From: Amphritea sp. | GTDB taxonomy: Bacteria > Pseudomonadota > Gammaproteobacteria > Pseudomonadales > Balneatricaceae | Length of the DNA: 9,271 nucleotides | Reading direction: 5' to 3' | Assembly (NCBI GenBank): GCA_018067325.1 | Contig: JAGPUU010000125.1 | Coordinates: forward strand, 1 to 9,271 | Shown: piece by piece, positions 1 through 6,692 of the stretch | Layout: each line of letters opens with the position of its first letter | Position numbering within the stretch: the first letter of the stretch is position 1 | The notes under the pieces: generated by a model | What the model saw: the letters and a program-made list of their open reading frames with translations, nothing else | Database searches by the model: none | Told to the model about the DNA's origin: nothing | Made by a program: the position numbers and the translations under genes

Positions 1-109
1 AATCAATAAATAAGCACAGTTTCGGGGATCTATAGCTGTTCGGTAGAAGTCTGGCCGCCAACTTAACCATAGCACGCGCACCAAACTAGTGCGCGTAATT
101 TTGACGCAT
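1..109. other. Intergenic region downstream of glnA
   Basis: No coding region is visible here. The only clear structure is a perfect 8-bp inverted repeat with a 7-base spacer at 74-96, listed separately as an NtrC-like site. No convincing -35/-10 pair is seen on either strand. The start of the next gene lies beyond the left edge, so its identity cannot be read from the sequence. Confidence 0.6.
77..93. promoter_or_regulatory. NtrC-like dyad between glnA terminator and next gene
   Basis: The 17 bases read CGCACCAAACTAGTGCG. The NtrC (GlnG) consensus, TGCACCA-N3-TGGTGCA, has GC and GC separated by 11 bases; this site keeps that spacing and departs from the inner consensus at one base (AGTGC for GGTGC). 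It is the core of a perfect inverted repeat, 74-81 with 89-96. In E. coli an NtrC site lies in the glnA-glnL gap and represses glnLp. If glnL/ntrB follows glnA here, this is the counterpart. The same dyad could instead form an RNA hairpin; on the + strand it is followed by a short AATTTT, a poor terminator tail. Confidence 0.5.
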
Positions 110-139
110 AAAAAAAGCCTCCATGAAGGAGGCTTTTTT
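110..139 (-). terminator. Intrinsic terminator of glnA (bidirectional form)
   Basis: The GC core GCCTCC (117-122) pairs with GGAGGC (128-133) around a 5-base loop. It is flanked by six A at 111-116 and six T at 134-139, so the stem reaches about 12 bp and has a U-tract read from either strand. It starts 18 bases after the glnA stop codon, so it should end most glnA transcripts before any downstream gene. Confidence 0.93.
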
Positions 140-157
140 ACTCGTTAATCTGAGCGA

Positions 158-1561
158 TTAAACGGAGTAGTATAGATCGAACTCAATCGGGTGAGTCGTC
201 TGACTTACTCGCTCACACTCTTCAGTTTTCAGAGTAATGTAAGCATCGATCATGTCGTTGGTGAATACACCACCGGCAGTCAGAAACTCACGGTCATTAT
301 CCAGAGCAGCCAGCGCTTCTTCAAAAGAAGCAGCAACCGTTGGAATAGCCAGCGCTTCTTCAGCAGGCAGATCATAAAGATCTTTATCCGCAGCATCGCC
401 AGGGTGGATCTTATTCTGAATACCGTCAAGACCAGCCATCATCAGTGCGGCAAAGCACAGGTAAGGGTTAGCAGAAGGGTCAGGGAAGCGAGTTTCGATA
501 CGGAACGCCTTAGGATTAGTCACGTATGGAATACGGATAGAAGCAGAACGGTTACGGGCAGAGTATGCCAGCATAACAGGCGCTTCAAAACCTGGAACCA
601 GACGCTTGTATGCGTTGGTAGACGAGTTCGTCAGAGCGTTTAGCGCTTTAGCGTGCTTGATGATACCGCCAATGTAGAACAGAGCCGTTTCACTCATACC
701 TGCATAGGCATCACCGTGGAAGATGTTTACGCCATCTTTAGACAGAGACTGGTGAACATGCATACCAGAACCGTTATCACCTACTAGCGGCTTAGGCATA
801 AAGGTCGCTGTTTTACCGTATGCATGAGCTACGTTATGTACACAGTACTTCAGAATCTGCACTTCGTCAGCTTTAGCTGTCAGCGTATTTGGCCCTACAC
901 CGATCTCACACTGGCCCGCAGTTGCAACTTCGTGGTGATGAACTTCGATAGTCAAACCCATAGCCGACATCGCATCGCACATAGCAGCACGCAGATCATG
1001 CAGAGAATCAACCGGTGGGACTGGGAAATAACCACCCTTAACCCGTGGACGGTGACCCGTATTACCACCTTCATAGCTATTGTTAGTGGACCATGAAGCT
1101 TCTTCAGAACCGATAGTGTAACCACAGCCACTGATATCAGCATGCCATTTAACTTCATCAAACACGAAGAACTCAGGTTCAGGACCGAACAAAGCGCTAT
1201 CAGCGATTCCGGTAGACTTCAGATAAGCCTCAGCGCGCTTAGCAACAGAACGTGGATCACGCTCATAACCTTGGCCGGTTGTAGGCTCTACAATGTCGCA
1301 ACGAACGATGATCGTTGTATCTTCAGCAAATGGATCCATGACAGAAGCAGAATCGTCTGGCAACAGAATCATGTCTGATTCATTAATACCCTTCCAGCCG
1401 CCGATGGACGAACCATCAAACATCTTACCTTCATCGAAGAAATCTTCATTTACTTCAGTAACAGGGATAGTAACGTGCTGCTCTTTACCGTGCGTATCGG
1501 TAAAACGCATATCAACCCACTTAACATCATGCTCTTTAATCAGATTAAGAGTCTCTGACAT
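158..1561 (-). CDS. glnA: Glutamine synthetase, type I (GSI-beta)
   Basis: Makes glutamine from glutamate, ammonia and ATP in the cytoplasm; the family forms a dodecamer. The 467 residues match the usual 468-469 of proteobacterial enzymes. Visible motifs are [10 protein letters not shown] (47-56), the metal-binding GPEPEF (126-131), [14 protein letters not shown] (208-221), the ammonia/ATP site SGMHVHQS (265-272), [13 protein letters not shown] (316-328) and [10 protein letters not shown] (336-345). Tyr396 in KDLYDLP corresponds to the tyrosine adenylylated by GlnE, so activity is probably controlled by that route. The ATG at 1561 has a GGAGA ribosome site at 1569-1573 with a 7-base spacer. 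Upstream lies a strong sigma-54 promoter match and an NtrC-like site, suggesting nitrogen control of transcription. Divergent from typA, as in E. coli. Nothing is missing or truncated. Confidence 0.98.
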   Translation of the reverse strand: MSETLNLIKEHDVKWVDMRFTDTHGKEQHVTIPVTEVNEDFFDEGKMFDGSSIGGWKGINESDMILLPDDSASVMDPFAEDTTIIVRCDIVEPTTGQGYERDPRSVAKRAEAYLKSTGIADSALFGPEPEFFVFDEVKWHADISGCGYTIGSEEASWSTNNSYEGGNTGHRPRVKGGYFPVPPVDSLHDLRAAMCDAMSAMGLTIEVHHHEVATAGQCEIGVGPNTLTAKADEVQILKYCVHNVAHAYGKTATFMPKPLVGDNGSGMHVHQSLSKDGVNIFHGDAYAGMSETALFYIGGIIKHAKALNALTNSSTNAYKRLVPGFEAPVMLAYSARNRSASIRIPYVTNPKAFRIETRFPDPSANPYLCFAALMMAGLDGIQNKIHPGDAADKDLYDLPAEEALAIPTVAASFEEALAALDNDREFLTAGGVFTNDMIDAYITLKTEECERVSQTTHPIEFDLYYSV

Positions 1562-1663
1562 TTGACTTTCTCCACTAGATTAGATGGCCAGACACCTGCC
1601 TGTTATGTTTTGCGGCTTTTTACAAAGCTTCTATAACAAGCAAGACATTATTCCGTTTTATAA

Positions 1664-1679
1664 GGCAAAGGGCATGCCA
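1664..1679 (-). promoter_or_regulatory. Sigma-54 promoter of glnA
   Basis: Read on the minus strand this is TGGCATGCCCTTTGCC. It fits the RpoN consensus TGGCAYR-N4-TTGCW at every position but the last, with GG and GC at the required -24/-12 spacing. Transcription would begin near 1653, giving a leader of about 90 bases before the glnA start at 1561. E. coli glnAp2 has a leader of similar length (about 73). An activator of the NtrC class would be needed, and an NtrC-like site lies at the right distance. The match is seen directly; the use of the promoter is inferred. Confidence 0.9.
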
Positions 1680-1710
1680 GCTTACTTCAACTTCCTAAAC
1701 CCGCACTACA

Positions 1711-1739
1711 AGTATGCTAGACCGAACGTTATCGTTCAA
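1711..1739 (-). promoter_or_regulatory. Possible sigma-70 promoter of glnA (p1-like)
   Basis: On the minus strand, TTGAAC (1739 down to 1734) and CATACT (1716 down to 1711) are separated by exactly 17 bases. Each hexamer matches 4 of 6 consensus positions. The predicted start is near 1704. E. coli glnA also has an upstream sigma-70 promoter (glnAp1) that NtrC represses. Here the -35 overlaps the inverted repeat at 1724-1737, so an unknown regulator could block it. The hexamers are weak and this is only a candidate. Confidence 0.35.
1724..1737. repeat. Perfect inverted repeat GAACG-TTAT-CGTTC
   Basis: Two 5-bp arms flank a 4-base spacer between the NtrC-like site and the sigma-54 promoter, overlapping the -35 of the possible sigma-70 promoter. 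It has the size of a small operator, but I do not recognise the regulator. It may also be chance. Confidence 0.4.
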
Positions 1740-1757
1740 ACAACCAAACCAAATTAG

Positions 1758-1774
1758 TGCACCAATAAGGGGGA
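1758..1774. promoter_or_regulatory. NtrC-like enhancer site upstream of glnA
   Basis: The bases TGCACC-AATAA-GGGGGA fit one half of the NtrC dyad (TGCACC-N5-GGTGCA) perfectly and the other half at 4 of 6 positions. Its centre (1766) lies about 113 bases upstream of the predicted sigma-54 start near 1653. The E. coli glnAp2 enhancer sites are centred at about -108 and -140. The position makes it more believable than the sequence alone. Confidence 0.6.
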
Positions 1775-1790
1775 ACGCCCCAAAATAGCG

Positions 1791-1807
1791 CAGCATATTT
1801 ATTGCTG
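1791..1807. repeat. Dyad CAGCA-N7-TGCTG, possible second enhancer
   Basis: A perfect 5-bp inverted repeat is centred at 1799, 33 bases (about three helical turns) beyond the NtrC-like site and about 146 bases upstream of the predicted sigma-54 start. The position resembles the second E. coli glnAp2 enhancer at -140. However, its GC pairs are 9 bases apart, not the 11 of the NtrC consensus, so either it is another protein's site or the match in position is chance. Confidence 0.3.
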
Positions 1808-1825
1808 TCAGATTTCAATGCATGC

Positions 1826-1842
1826 CGCCTCAAAAAGGTGCC
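1826..1842. promoter_or_regulatory. Weak NtrC-like dyad
   Basis: The bases CGCCTCAAAAAGGTGCC keep the GC-N11-GC frame of NtrC sites. One half (GGTGCC) is good at 5 of 6; the other matches at 3 of 6. The centre is about 180 bases upstream of the predicted sigma-54 start, farther than the classical enhancers. It is listed as a possible auxiliary site only. Confidence 0.25.
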
Positions 1843-1956
1843 AATATAATACTCCATCAAAATGGACTTATCCTCTAAAACAGACTAACAAACCGGAAAA
1901 AAAACTATTTTCATCTTTCTCTACACAAGAAAGCCACCGCTACGACTTAACTCATG

Positions 1957-1999
1957 TATAATGCGCGCCTTATTATATAGTCTGCACAGGTTCCCAGAC
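1957..1999 (+). promoter_or_regulatory. typA promoter -10 box and short leader
   Basis: A perfect TATAAT lies at 1957-1962, followed by the GC-only discriminator GCGCGCC (1963-1969). A start near 1969 would give a leader of about 30 bases. No good -35 is present at the usual distance, but an A-rich tract lies upstream. GC-rich discriminators are typical of promoters under stringent control by ppGpp/DksA. An alternative is TTAACT (1947-1952) with TATTAT (1971-1976), spaced 18 bases. A weak ribosome site AGG (1988-1990) precedes the GTG at 2000. Confidence 0.65.
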
Positions 2000-3817
2000 G
2001 TGATTGAACAATTAAGAAACATCGCCATCATTGCCCACGTTGACCATGGTAAAACTACTCTGGTTGATAAACTTCTTGCACAGTCCGGAACCCTGGGCCG
2101 TCGTGACGAAGGCACCGAACGAATCATGGATTCGAACGACCAGGAAAAAGAACGTGGTATTACCATCCTGGCAAAGAACACTGCCATTGAGTGGAATGGC
2201 TACCACATCAACATCGTAGACACTCCGGGACACGCCGACTTCGGTGGTGAAGTTGAACGTGTTCTATCGATGGTTGACTGTGTTTGCCTACTAGTTGACG
2301 CGGTTGACGGCCCTATGCCTCAAACCCGTTTCGTAACTCAGAAAGCATTCGATCAGGGCCTGCGCCCAATTGTTGTAGTCAACAAAGTTGACCGCCCTGG
2401 CGCGCGTCCGGATTATGTTATCGATCAAGTATTCGAGCTATTTGATAGCCTCGGTGCTACCGATGAGCAGCTGGACTTCCCAATCATCTACGCTTCAGCG
2501 CTTAACGGCGTAGCCGGTATTGAAGCCGATCAGCTAGCTGACGATATGACGCCACTGTTTGAGGCGATTATCGAGCATGTTGATCCACCTAAAGTCGATG
2601 TCGATGGCCCTTTCCAGATGCAGATCTCTGCACTGGACTATAACAGCTACGTCGGTGTAATCGGTGTTGGTCGTATCGCCCGCGGTACAGCCAAGCTAAA
2701 CCAGCCTGTTAAAATTGTCGATGTTAACGGCAAGGTACGTAACGGTAAGCTACAGAAGATCATGGGCTACCTTGGCCTTGATCGGATTGACGTTGAATCC
2801 GCACGTGCAGGCGACATTGTCTGCGTTACTGGTATCGAGGTGCTTAACATCTCCGATACTCTGTGCGATCCGTCACAAGTAGAAGCACTGCCACCACTGT
2901 CTGTTGATGAACCAACCGTATCTATGACCTTCCAGGTTAACGATTCCCCGTTCGCTGGACAGGATGGTAAGTTTGTCACCAGCCGAAACATCAAAGATCG
3001 TCTGGATCGCGAACTGATCCACAACGTTGCACTGCGTGTTGAGCCAGGCGAATCACCTGAGAAATTCCAGGTAGCAGGTCGCGGTGAACTTCACCTGTCA
3101 GTACTGATTGAATCTATGCGCCGCGAAGGCTTCGAGCTGGGAGTTTCCCGTCCTGAAGTAATTCAGAAAGAGGTTGATGGAGAGATCCACGAGCCGTTCG
3201 AAGTCGTTCTGATCGACGTTGAAGAACAGCACCAGGGAAGCATCATTGAAGAGCTGGGCAAACGTAAAGCTGATATGACCAATATGGAAGTTGATGGAAA
3301 AGGACGTGTACGTCTAACTTTCCTAATGCCTTCTCGTGGCCTGATCGGTTTCCGCTCTATGTTCATGACGATGACTTCCGGTAGCGGCATCATGACGTCT
3401 GTATTCGACCATTATGGTCCAGTAAAACAGGGTGAAGTGATCAGCCGTAGTAACGGCGTTCTGGTTTCCATGGTATCCGGTAAAGCACTGGCATACTCTC
3501 TGTGGAACTTGCAAAGCCGTGGCCGTCTCTGCGTTGTCCCTAACATCGATGTTTATGAAGGTATGCTGCTGGGTATTCACACCCGTAACAACGACCTTGC
3601 AGTTAACCCGATCAAAGGCAAGCAGCTGACAAACGTCCGTGCTTCAGGTACCGATGAAAACATTCAGCTGACACCGTCAATCAAGTTTACCCTTGAGCAG
3701 GCGCTGGACTTTATCGAAGACGACGAACTGGTGGAAGTAACACCAAACTCAATCCGTCTGCGTAAGAAGTTGCTGACTGAAAACGCACGTAAGCGTCAGG
3801 GACGCTCAGGTAAATAA
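2000..3817 (+). CDS. typA: Ribosome-associated GTPase TypA/BipA
   Basis: A translational GTPase of the EF-G/LepA class that binds the ribosome and helps 50S assembly and stress or cold growth. I place the start at the GTG at 2000, giving 605 residues that begin [20 protein letters not shown], matching the family (E. coli, 607). An in-frame ATG at 1961 would add 13 residues unlike the family and overlaps the TATAAT box. G motifs: P-loop AHVDHGKTT (12-20), the switch I segment [11 protein letters not shown] (52-62), DTPGH (74-78) and NKVD (128-131). The EF-Tu-like domain II, the two EF-G-like domains and the BipA-specific C-terminal domain follow in the remaining length, ending in a basic tail. 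The gene is divergent from glnA, as in E. coli. It appears intact. Confidence 0.97.
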   Translation: MIEQLRNIAIIAHVDHGKTTLVDKLLAQSGTLGRRDEGTERIMDSNDQEKERGITILAKNTAIEWNGYHINIVDTPGHADFGGEVERVLSMVDCVCLLVDAVDGPMPQTRFVTQKAFDQGLRPIVVVNKVDRPGARPDYVIDQVFELFDSLGATDEQLDFPIIYASALNGVAGIEADQLADDMTPLFEAIIEHVDPPKVDVDGPFQMQISALDYNSYVGVIGVGRIARGTAKLNQPVKIVDVNGKVRNGKLQKIMGYLGLDRIDVESARAGDIVCVTGIEVLNISDTLCDPSQVEALPPLSVDEPTVSMTFQVNDSPFAGQDGKFVTSRNIKDRLDRELIHNVALRVEPGESPEKFQVAGRGELHLSVLIESMRREGFELGVSRPEVIQKEVDGEIHEPFEVVLIDVEEQHQGSIIEELGKRKADMTNMEVDGKGRVRLTFLMPSRGLIGFRSMFMTMTSGSGIMTSVFDHYGPVKQGEVISRSNGVLVSMVSGKALAYSLWNLQSRGRLCVVPNIDVYEGMLLGIHTRNNDLAVNPIKGKQLTNVRASGTDENIQLTPSIKFTLEQALDFIEDDELVEVTPNSIRLRKKLLTENARKRQGRSGK

Positions 3818-3850
3818 GCGCTTTTAGCCTTACGAAACCTCGCGTGTAAA

Positions 3851-3881
3851 TAGCCCGGACAGCGACCACTGTTCCGGGCTA
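3851..3881 (+). terminator. Hairpin after typA, without a clear U-tract
   Basis: TAGCCCGGA (3851-3859) pairs perfectly with TCCGGGCTA (3873-3881). Three more pairs (CAG with CTG) follow past a single bulged T, leaving a 6-base loop. It lies 33 bases after the typA stop. No run of T follows on either strand, so it may be a weak or Rho-assisted terminator or an mRNA-stabilising structure, and some transcripts could read into pip. Confidence 0.5.
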
Positions 3882-3920
3882 TACTCCCGGTGTCTGGATC
3901 GACTCTTTAGGACACCATAG

Positions 3921-4871
3921 ATGAATACCCTTTATCCTGATATCAATCCCTATAAACAGCACCAGCTTGCTGTAGATGAAACTCATACTCTCTACATAGA
4001 AGAGAGTGGTAACGCTCAGGGAATCCCTGTTCTGTTTATCCACGGCGGCCCCGGCGGCGGTACCAACAGTTTCAATCGCTGTTTTTTTGACCCCGAAAAA
4101 TACCGAATAATTCTCTTTGATCAACGTGGCTGCGGCCAATCTATTCCCCATGCCAGCTTGGCAGGTAACACTACCAAGAACCTAATTGCTGATATTGAAA
4201 AAATCCGCGAATACCTCAACATCGATCAGTGGTTACTATTCGGTGGTTCATGGGGCTCAACCCTTAGTCTACTTTACGCAGAAACCTACCCTGAAAAGGT
4301 TCTAGGAATGATTCTGCGAGGCATATTCCTTTGTCGCGAGCAAGATATTCACTGGTTTTATCAGCAAGGCGCCAGTGTAATCTTCCCTGACTACTGGCAG
4401 GATTACCTCACAGAGATACCTGTTGATGAACGGGATAACATGCTCACTGCTTACTACCAACGCCTAACCTCGGACAATGAAATTGCCAGAATGTCCGCGG
4501 CTAAAGCCTGGTCTGTATGGGAGGGACGCTGTTCTACACTCGACCCTAATCACGACGTAGTCGAGCATTTTGGCGATCCCCATGTCGCCCTTGCCATGGC
4601 CCGTATAGAAGCACACTACTTTATCAATCATGCGTTTATTGAACCCGATCAGATTATCCGTAACGCTGACAAAATAAAAAATATCCCAACGGTTATCGTC
4701 CACGGCAGGTATGACATGGTATGCCCCATTGAGCAGGCCTTTGCTCTTTATGAGGCCCTGCCTCAGGCAGAGCTTCATATCGTAAGAGATGCTGGCCACA
4801 GTGCCCTGGAACGAGGGATCACCGACAATCTGATAAAAGCGACCAAGCAGTTTGCTTTATCACGTGCATAA
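3921..4871 (+). CDS. pip: Proline iminopeptidase (alpha/beta hydrolase, S33)
   Basis: A cytoplasmic peptidase that removes N-terminal proline from peptides. It has 316 residues, close to the Serratia and Pseudomonas enzymes. It has the oxyanion-loop motif HGGPGGG (41-47), DQRGCGQS (67-74) and the nucleophile elbow GGSWGS (108-113) with Ser110. By position and motif the other triad members are Asp265 (in HGRYDMVCP) and His293 (in DAGHS). The lid region between residues about 140 and 240 carries the family's helical cap. The ATG at 3921 has AGGA (3909-3912) with 8 bases spacing. No signal peptide is seen. dtd follows after 21 bases, so the two are probably co-transcribed. The family contains other aminopeptidases, so exact specificity is inferred. 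Confidence 0.93.
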   Translation: MNTLYPDINPYKQHQLAVDETHTLYIEESGNAQGIPVLFIHGGPGGGTNSFNRCFFDPEKYRIILFDQRGCGQSIPHASLAGNTTKNLIADIEKIREYLNIDQWLLFGGSWGSTLSLLYAETYPEKVLGMILRGIFLCREQDIHWFYQQGASVIFPDYWQDYLTEIPVDERDNMLTAYYQRLTSDNEIARMSAAKAWSVWEGRCSTLDPNHDVVEHFGDPHVALAMARIEAHYFINHAFIEPDQIIRNADKIKNIPTVIVHGRYDMVCPIEQAFALYEALPQAELHIVRDAGHSALERGITDNLIKATKQFALSRA

Positions 4872-4892
4872 CCCAGAGACTAGGACAGAACA

Positions 4893-5330
4893 TTGAAGGC
4901 TCTGATACAGCGGGTTCAATCCGCATCGGTTGATATTGAAGGACAACGCAAGGGTGAAATAGGCCCAGGCATACTGCTTCTGCTGGGGGTGGAAAAAACC
5001 GACACAGAAGCAAGTGCGGATAAATTGCTACAGAAGATTTTGAATTACCGTATTTTCGCCGACACCGACGGTAAGATGAATCTCAACCTGCAGCAACGTG
5101 AAGGAGGATTATTGATCGTATCTCAATTCACGCTGGTTGCTGATACCACCAAAGGACTTCGACCCGGTTTTTCCAAAGGAGCCAGCCCGGCTCACGGCGA
5201 AGCGCTCTACGACCACTTTGTCCAACAGGCTCATATACTCCACCCTGATATCGCTACCGGTCAGTTTGGAGCTAATATGCAGGTAAACCTGACCAACGAT
5301 GGACCTGTGACCTTCATTCTCGAAAGCTAA
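4893..5330 (+). CDS. dtd: D-aminoacyl-tRNA deacylase (TTG start)
   Basis: Hydrolyses D-amino acids, and glycine mischarged on tRNA-Ala, from tRNA, protecting translation. The 145 residues equal the E. coli protein and align from the first residue. The start is TTG at 4893 with a well-placed AGGA (4882-4885) and 7 bases spacing; no in-frame ATG gives a complete N-terminus. Two signature motifs are present: SQFT (77-80) and the Gly-cisPro loop in NDGPVT (135-140), which excludes L-aminoacyl substrates. The family acts as a homodimer with active sites at the interface. It lies between pip and the AEC transporter, with gaps of 21 and 15 bases, suggesting one operon. Confidence 0.97.
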   Translation: MKALIQRVQSASVDIEGQRKGEIGPGILLLLGVEKTDTEASADKLLQKILNYRIFADTDGKMNLNLQQREGGLLIVSQFTLVADTTKGLRPGFSKGASPAHGEALYDHFVQQAHILHPDIATGQFGANMQVNLTNDGPVTFILES

Positions 5331-5345
5331 TTAGATGGATAGCTA

Positions 5346-6239
5346 ATGGATAGTACTGCCCTGGCGCTGGCCGAGCGAATATTTCTTACCGTGTTCCCGC
5401 TGTTCGCGATTGTTCTCTGCGGATACCTCTATGGACGCTATAAAAAACCAGACATGGCACTGGCTAATCAGCTGAATATGGACATCTTCGTTCCAGCGTT
5501 GATTTTCTTTGTCCTGTCCGATAAATCTTTCGACCTAGTCAGGTATCAATCTCTAGCGATGGGCGCTGCTCTGGTGATACTAGGTTCAGGCCTACTACTC
5601 TGGCCCTTTTGCCGCCTGTTGAAAGTACAGGCAAAAACATTTCTGCCACCCATGATGTTCAGCAACAGCGGAAACCTGGGCTTACCCCTGATCATTCTGG
5701 CGTTTGGCGAACACGCACTACCTGCCGCAATTATGCTATTCATCGTCGAGATGACGCTACATTTCACGCTGGGCATCTATATGATGGATCACAAAACCAA
5801 CCCCTGGCGGCTACTGCGGATGCCCATCATCATCGCCACCATCGCCGGTTTAAGCTGGAGCAGTCTCAACCTGACCGTCCCTGCTTCTATAGCCTCCGGG
5901 CTGGATATGTTGGGGCAGATATCGATCCCTCTGTTACTGTTCACTTTAGGTGTCAGACTCATTACTGTCGATTTTAGCGCCTGGCGCATCGGCGTAACCG
6001 GTGCTCTACTCTGCCCTTTAGCAGGAATATTGGTCGCTTATGCCGCACAGCAGCTACTGCATCTAAGCCCTGAACAATTTGCTTATCTAATCATCTTTGG
6101 TGCATTACCACCTGCCGTACTCAACTACATAGTGGCAGAGCAATATAATCAGGAGCCCAAGCAGGTTGCTTCAATTGTACTACTTGGCAACATGGGCGCT
6201 CTATTCTTCATCCCAGCCACATTAGTCTTTGTACTCTAA
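5346..6239 (+). CDS. AEC-family membrane transporter
   Basis: A predicted inner-membrane permease of the auxin efflux carrier (Mem_trans) family, 297 residues, with about ten hydrophobic segments spread over its length (for example 11-30, 45-60, 70-90, 105-122, 125-147, 157-175, 192-207, 217-237, 245-263, 274-297). Conserved signatures are NSGNLGLPL (107-115) and PPAVLNYIVAEQYN (255-268), in the two half-repeats that form the broken helices of this fold. Bacterial members include malonate and other carboxylate carriers; the substrate cannot be read from the sequence. The ATG at 5346 has a weak GGA (5337-5339). It sits 15 bases behind dtd and probably shares its transcript. No strong terminator is seen on the + strand. 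Confidence 0.88.
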   Translation: MDSTALALAERIFLTVFPLFAIVLCGYLYGRYKKPDMALANQLNMDIFVPALIFFVLSDKSFDLVRYQSLAMGAALVILGSGLLLWPFCRLLKVQAKTFLPPMMFSNSGNLGLPLIILAFGEHALPAAIMLFIVEMTLHFTLGIYMMDHKTNPWRLLRMPIIIATIAGLSWSSLNLTVPASIASGLDMLGQISIPLLLFTLGVRLITVDFSAWRIGVTGALLCPLAGILVAYAAQQLLHLSPEQFAYLIIFGALPPAVLNYIVAEQYNQEPKQVASIVLLGNMGALFFIPATLVFVL

Positions 6240-6265
6240 AGTCAGTACTACAAAATCAGCACTAT

Positions 6266-6290
6266 AAAAAAGGCTGCCGATGGCAGCCTT
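6266..6290 (-). terminator. Intrinsic terminator of the comEA-like gene
   Basis: On the minus strand a 9-bp stem AAGGCTGCC with loop ATC is followed directly by a run of six T (A 6266-6271 on the + strand). It lies 37 bases after the stop of the comEA-like gene. On the + strand the same stem is followed by GGGTATAAAGG, so it would be a poor terminator for the transporter gene. Confidence 0.92.
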
Positions 6291-6327
6291 GGGTATAAAG
6301 GTTTACAACCTCAACGTTTTTTAAGTA

Positions 6328-6609
6328 CTACTGTGAATCGTCAACAGCGATAACTTGCAGATTTTTAGTGACAGTTGAACTACCTATCCCTTTCACCTTA
6401 GCCAAGTCATCAACCGTTTTAAATGGCCCATTGGTTTCGCGAAAATCAACAATCGCCTGGGCCTTTGCTGGCCCAATGCCCTGAAGCATCTCTACCAACA
6501 CATCAGTTGGCGCCGTGTTGATATTCACCATAGGACCAGCTGAAACATTAAAGGGCAATGTCAGACAGAGGGTCAGTAAAAACGTTTTAATTAATGAATT
6601 CCATTTCAT
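6328..6609 (-). CDS. Secreted helix-hairpin-helix protein, ComEA family
   Basis: A 93-residue protein with an N-terminal signal peptide (basic start MKWNSLIK, hydrophobic 9-20, cleavage site likely VSA-GP after residue 24). The rest is a ComEA-type domain: VNINTAP (28-34) followed by two helix-hairpin-helix motifs around QGIGPAKA (43-50) and KGIGSSTV (73-80). ComEA proteins bind double-stranded DNA; in naturally competent bacteria the periplasmic protein pulls DNA in, while similar small proteins such as YbaV have no proven role. It has its own AGGA site (on + strand 6617-6620), 7 bases before the ATG. It lies between two intrinsic terminators, so its promoter is unclear. Competence cannot be concluded from this gene alone. 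Confidence 0.9.
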   Translation of the reverse strand: MKWNSLIKTFLLTLCLTLPFNVSAGPMVNINTAPTDVLVEMLQGIGPAKAQAIVDFRETNGPFKTVDDLAKVKGIGSSTVTKNLQVIAVDDSQ

Positions 6610-6692
6610 CGTTGTTTCCTTTATTTAGCTAAAAAAAAGAGCCAGTAGAAATACCAGCTCTTAATAAATAGCACAATTTTCAAAGGTGACAA
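6610..6692. other. Gap between pyrF and the comEA-like gene
   Basis: The gap holds the pyrF terminator (6631-6662), then the AGGA ribosome site of the comEA-like gene. On the minus strand TTGTCA (6686-6691) and TATTTA (6664-6669) are 16 bases apart, a weak promoter candidate that would start transcription in or before the terminator hairpin. No promoter is visible after the hairpin. Confidence 0.4.
6631..6662 (-). terminator. Intrinsic terminator of the ihfB-lapAB-pyrF operon
   Basis: On the minus strand AAGAGCTGGTA pairs with TACTGGCTCTT around the loop TTTC. This is an 11-bp stem with two G-T pairs, followed by a run of eight T (A 6631-6638 on the + strand). It starts about 30 bases after the pyrF stop codon. 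Confidence 0.92.

Larger units (their letters stand above)
1562..1999. other. Divergent glnA-typA regulatory region
   Basis: This stretch of 438 bases has no credible gene. Going right from glnA it holds the glnA ribosome site, a sigma-54 promoter (1664-1679), a possible sigma-70 promoter (1711-1739), a GAACG-TTAT-CGTTC inverted repeat (1724-1737), an NtrC-like site (1758-1774), a short GGGG/CCCC hairpin (1770-1781), a CAGCA-N7-TGCTG dyad (1791-1807), a weak NtrC-like dyad (1826-1842), an A-rich tract (about 1885-1910) and the typA promoter region. The sites with the expected helical spacing all lie on the glnA side. Confidence 0.8.

Noticed and set aside
191..643. 150-codon open frame on the + strand opposite glnA
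   Set aside because: It lies wholly inside the conserved glnA gene, has no recognisable domain or ribosome site, and its composition is what the reverse of glnA codons gives.
1845..1850. TATAAT on the + strand as a second typA promoter
   Set aside because: No -35-like hexamer lies at 15 to 19 bases upstream, and the leader would be about 140 bases; an AT-rich match by chance is likely.
3323..3580. 85-codon open frame, rich in His and Thr, opposite typA
   Set aside because: Antisense shadow of a conserved gene; its residue bias is explained by the typA codons.
3879..4151. 90-codon open frame on the minus strand across the start of pip
   Set aside because: It overlaps the conserved N-terminus and ribosome site of pip and resembles no family I know.
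4464..4799. 111-codon open frame on the minus strand opposite pip
   Set aside because: It is contained in pip, which has all catalytic motifs; no domain, start signal or neighbour supports it.
6270..6318. + strand terminator for the AEC transporter (stem at 6270-6290, or AGGTT-TAC-AACCT at 6299-6311 before a T run)
   Set aside because: The first stem lacks a T-tract on this strand. The second stem has only five pairs and is separated from the T run, so neither is convincing.
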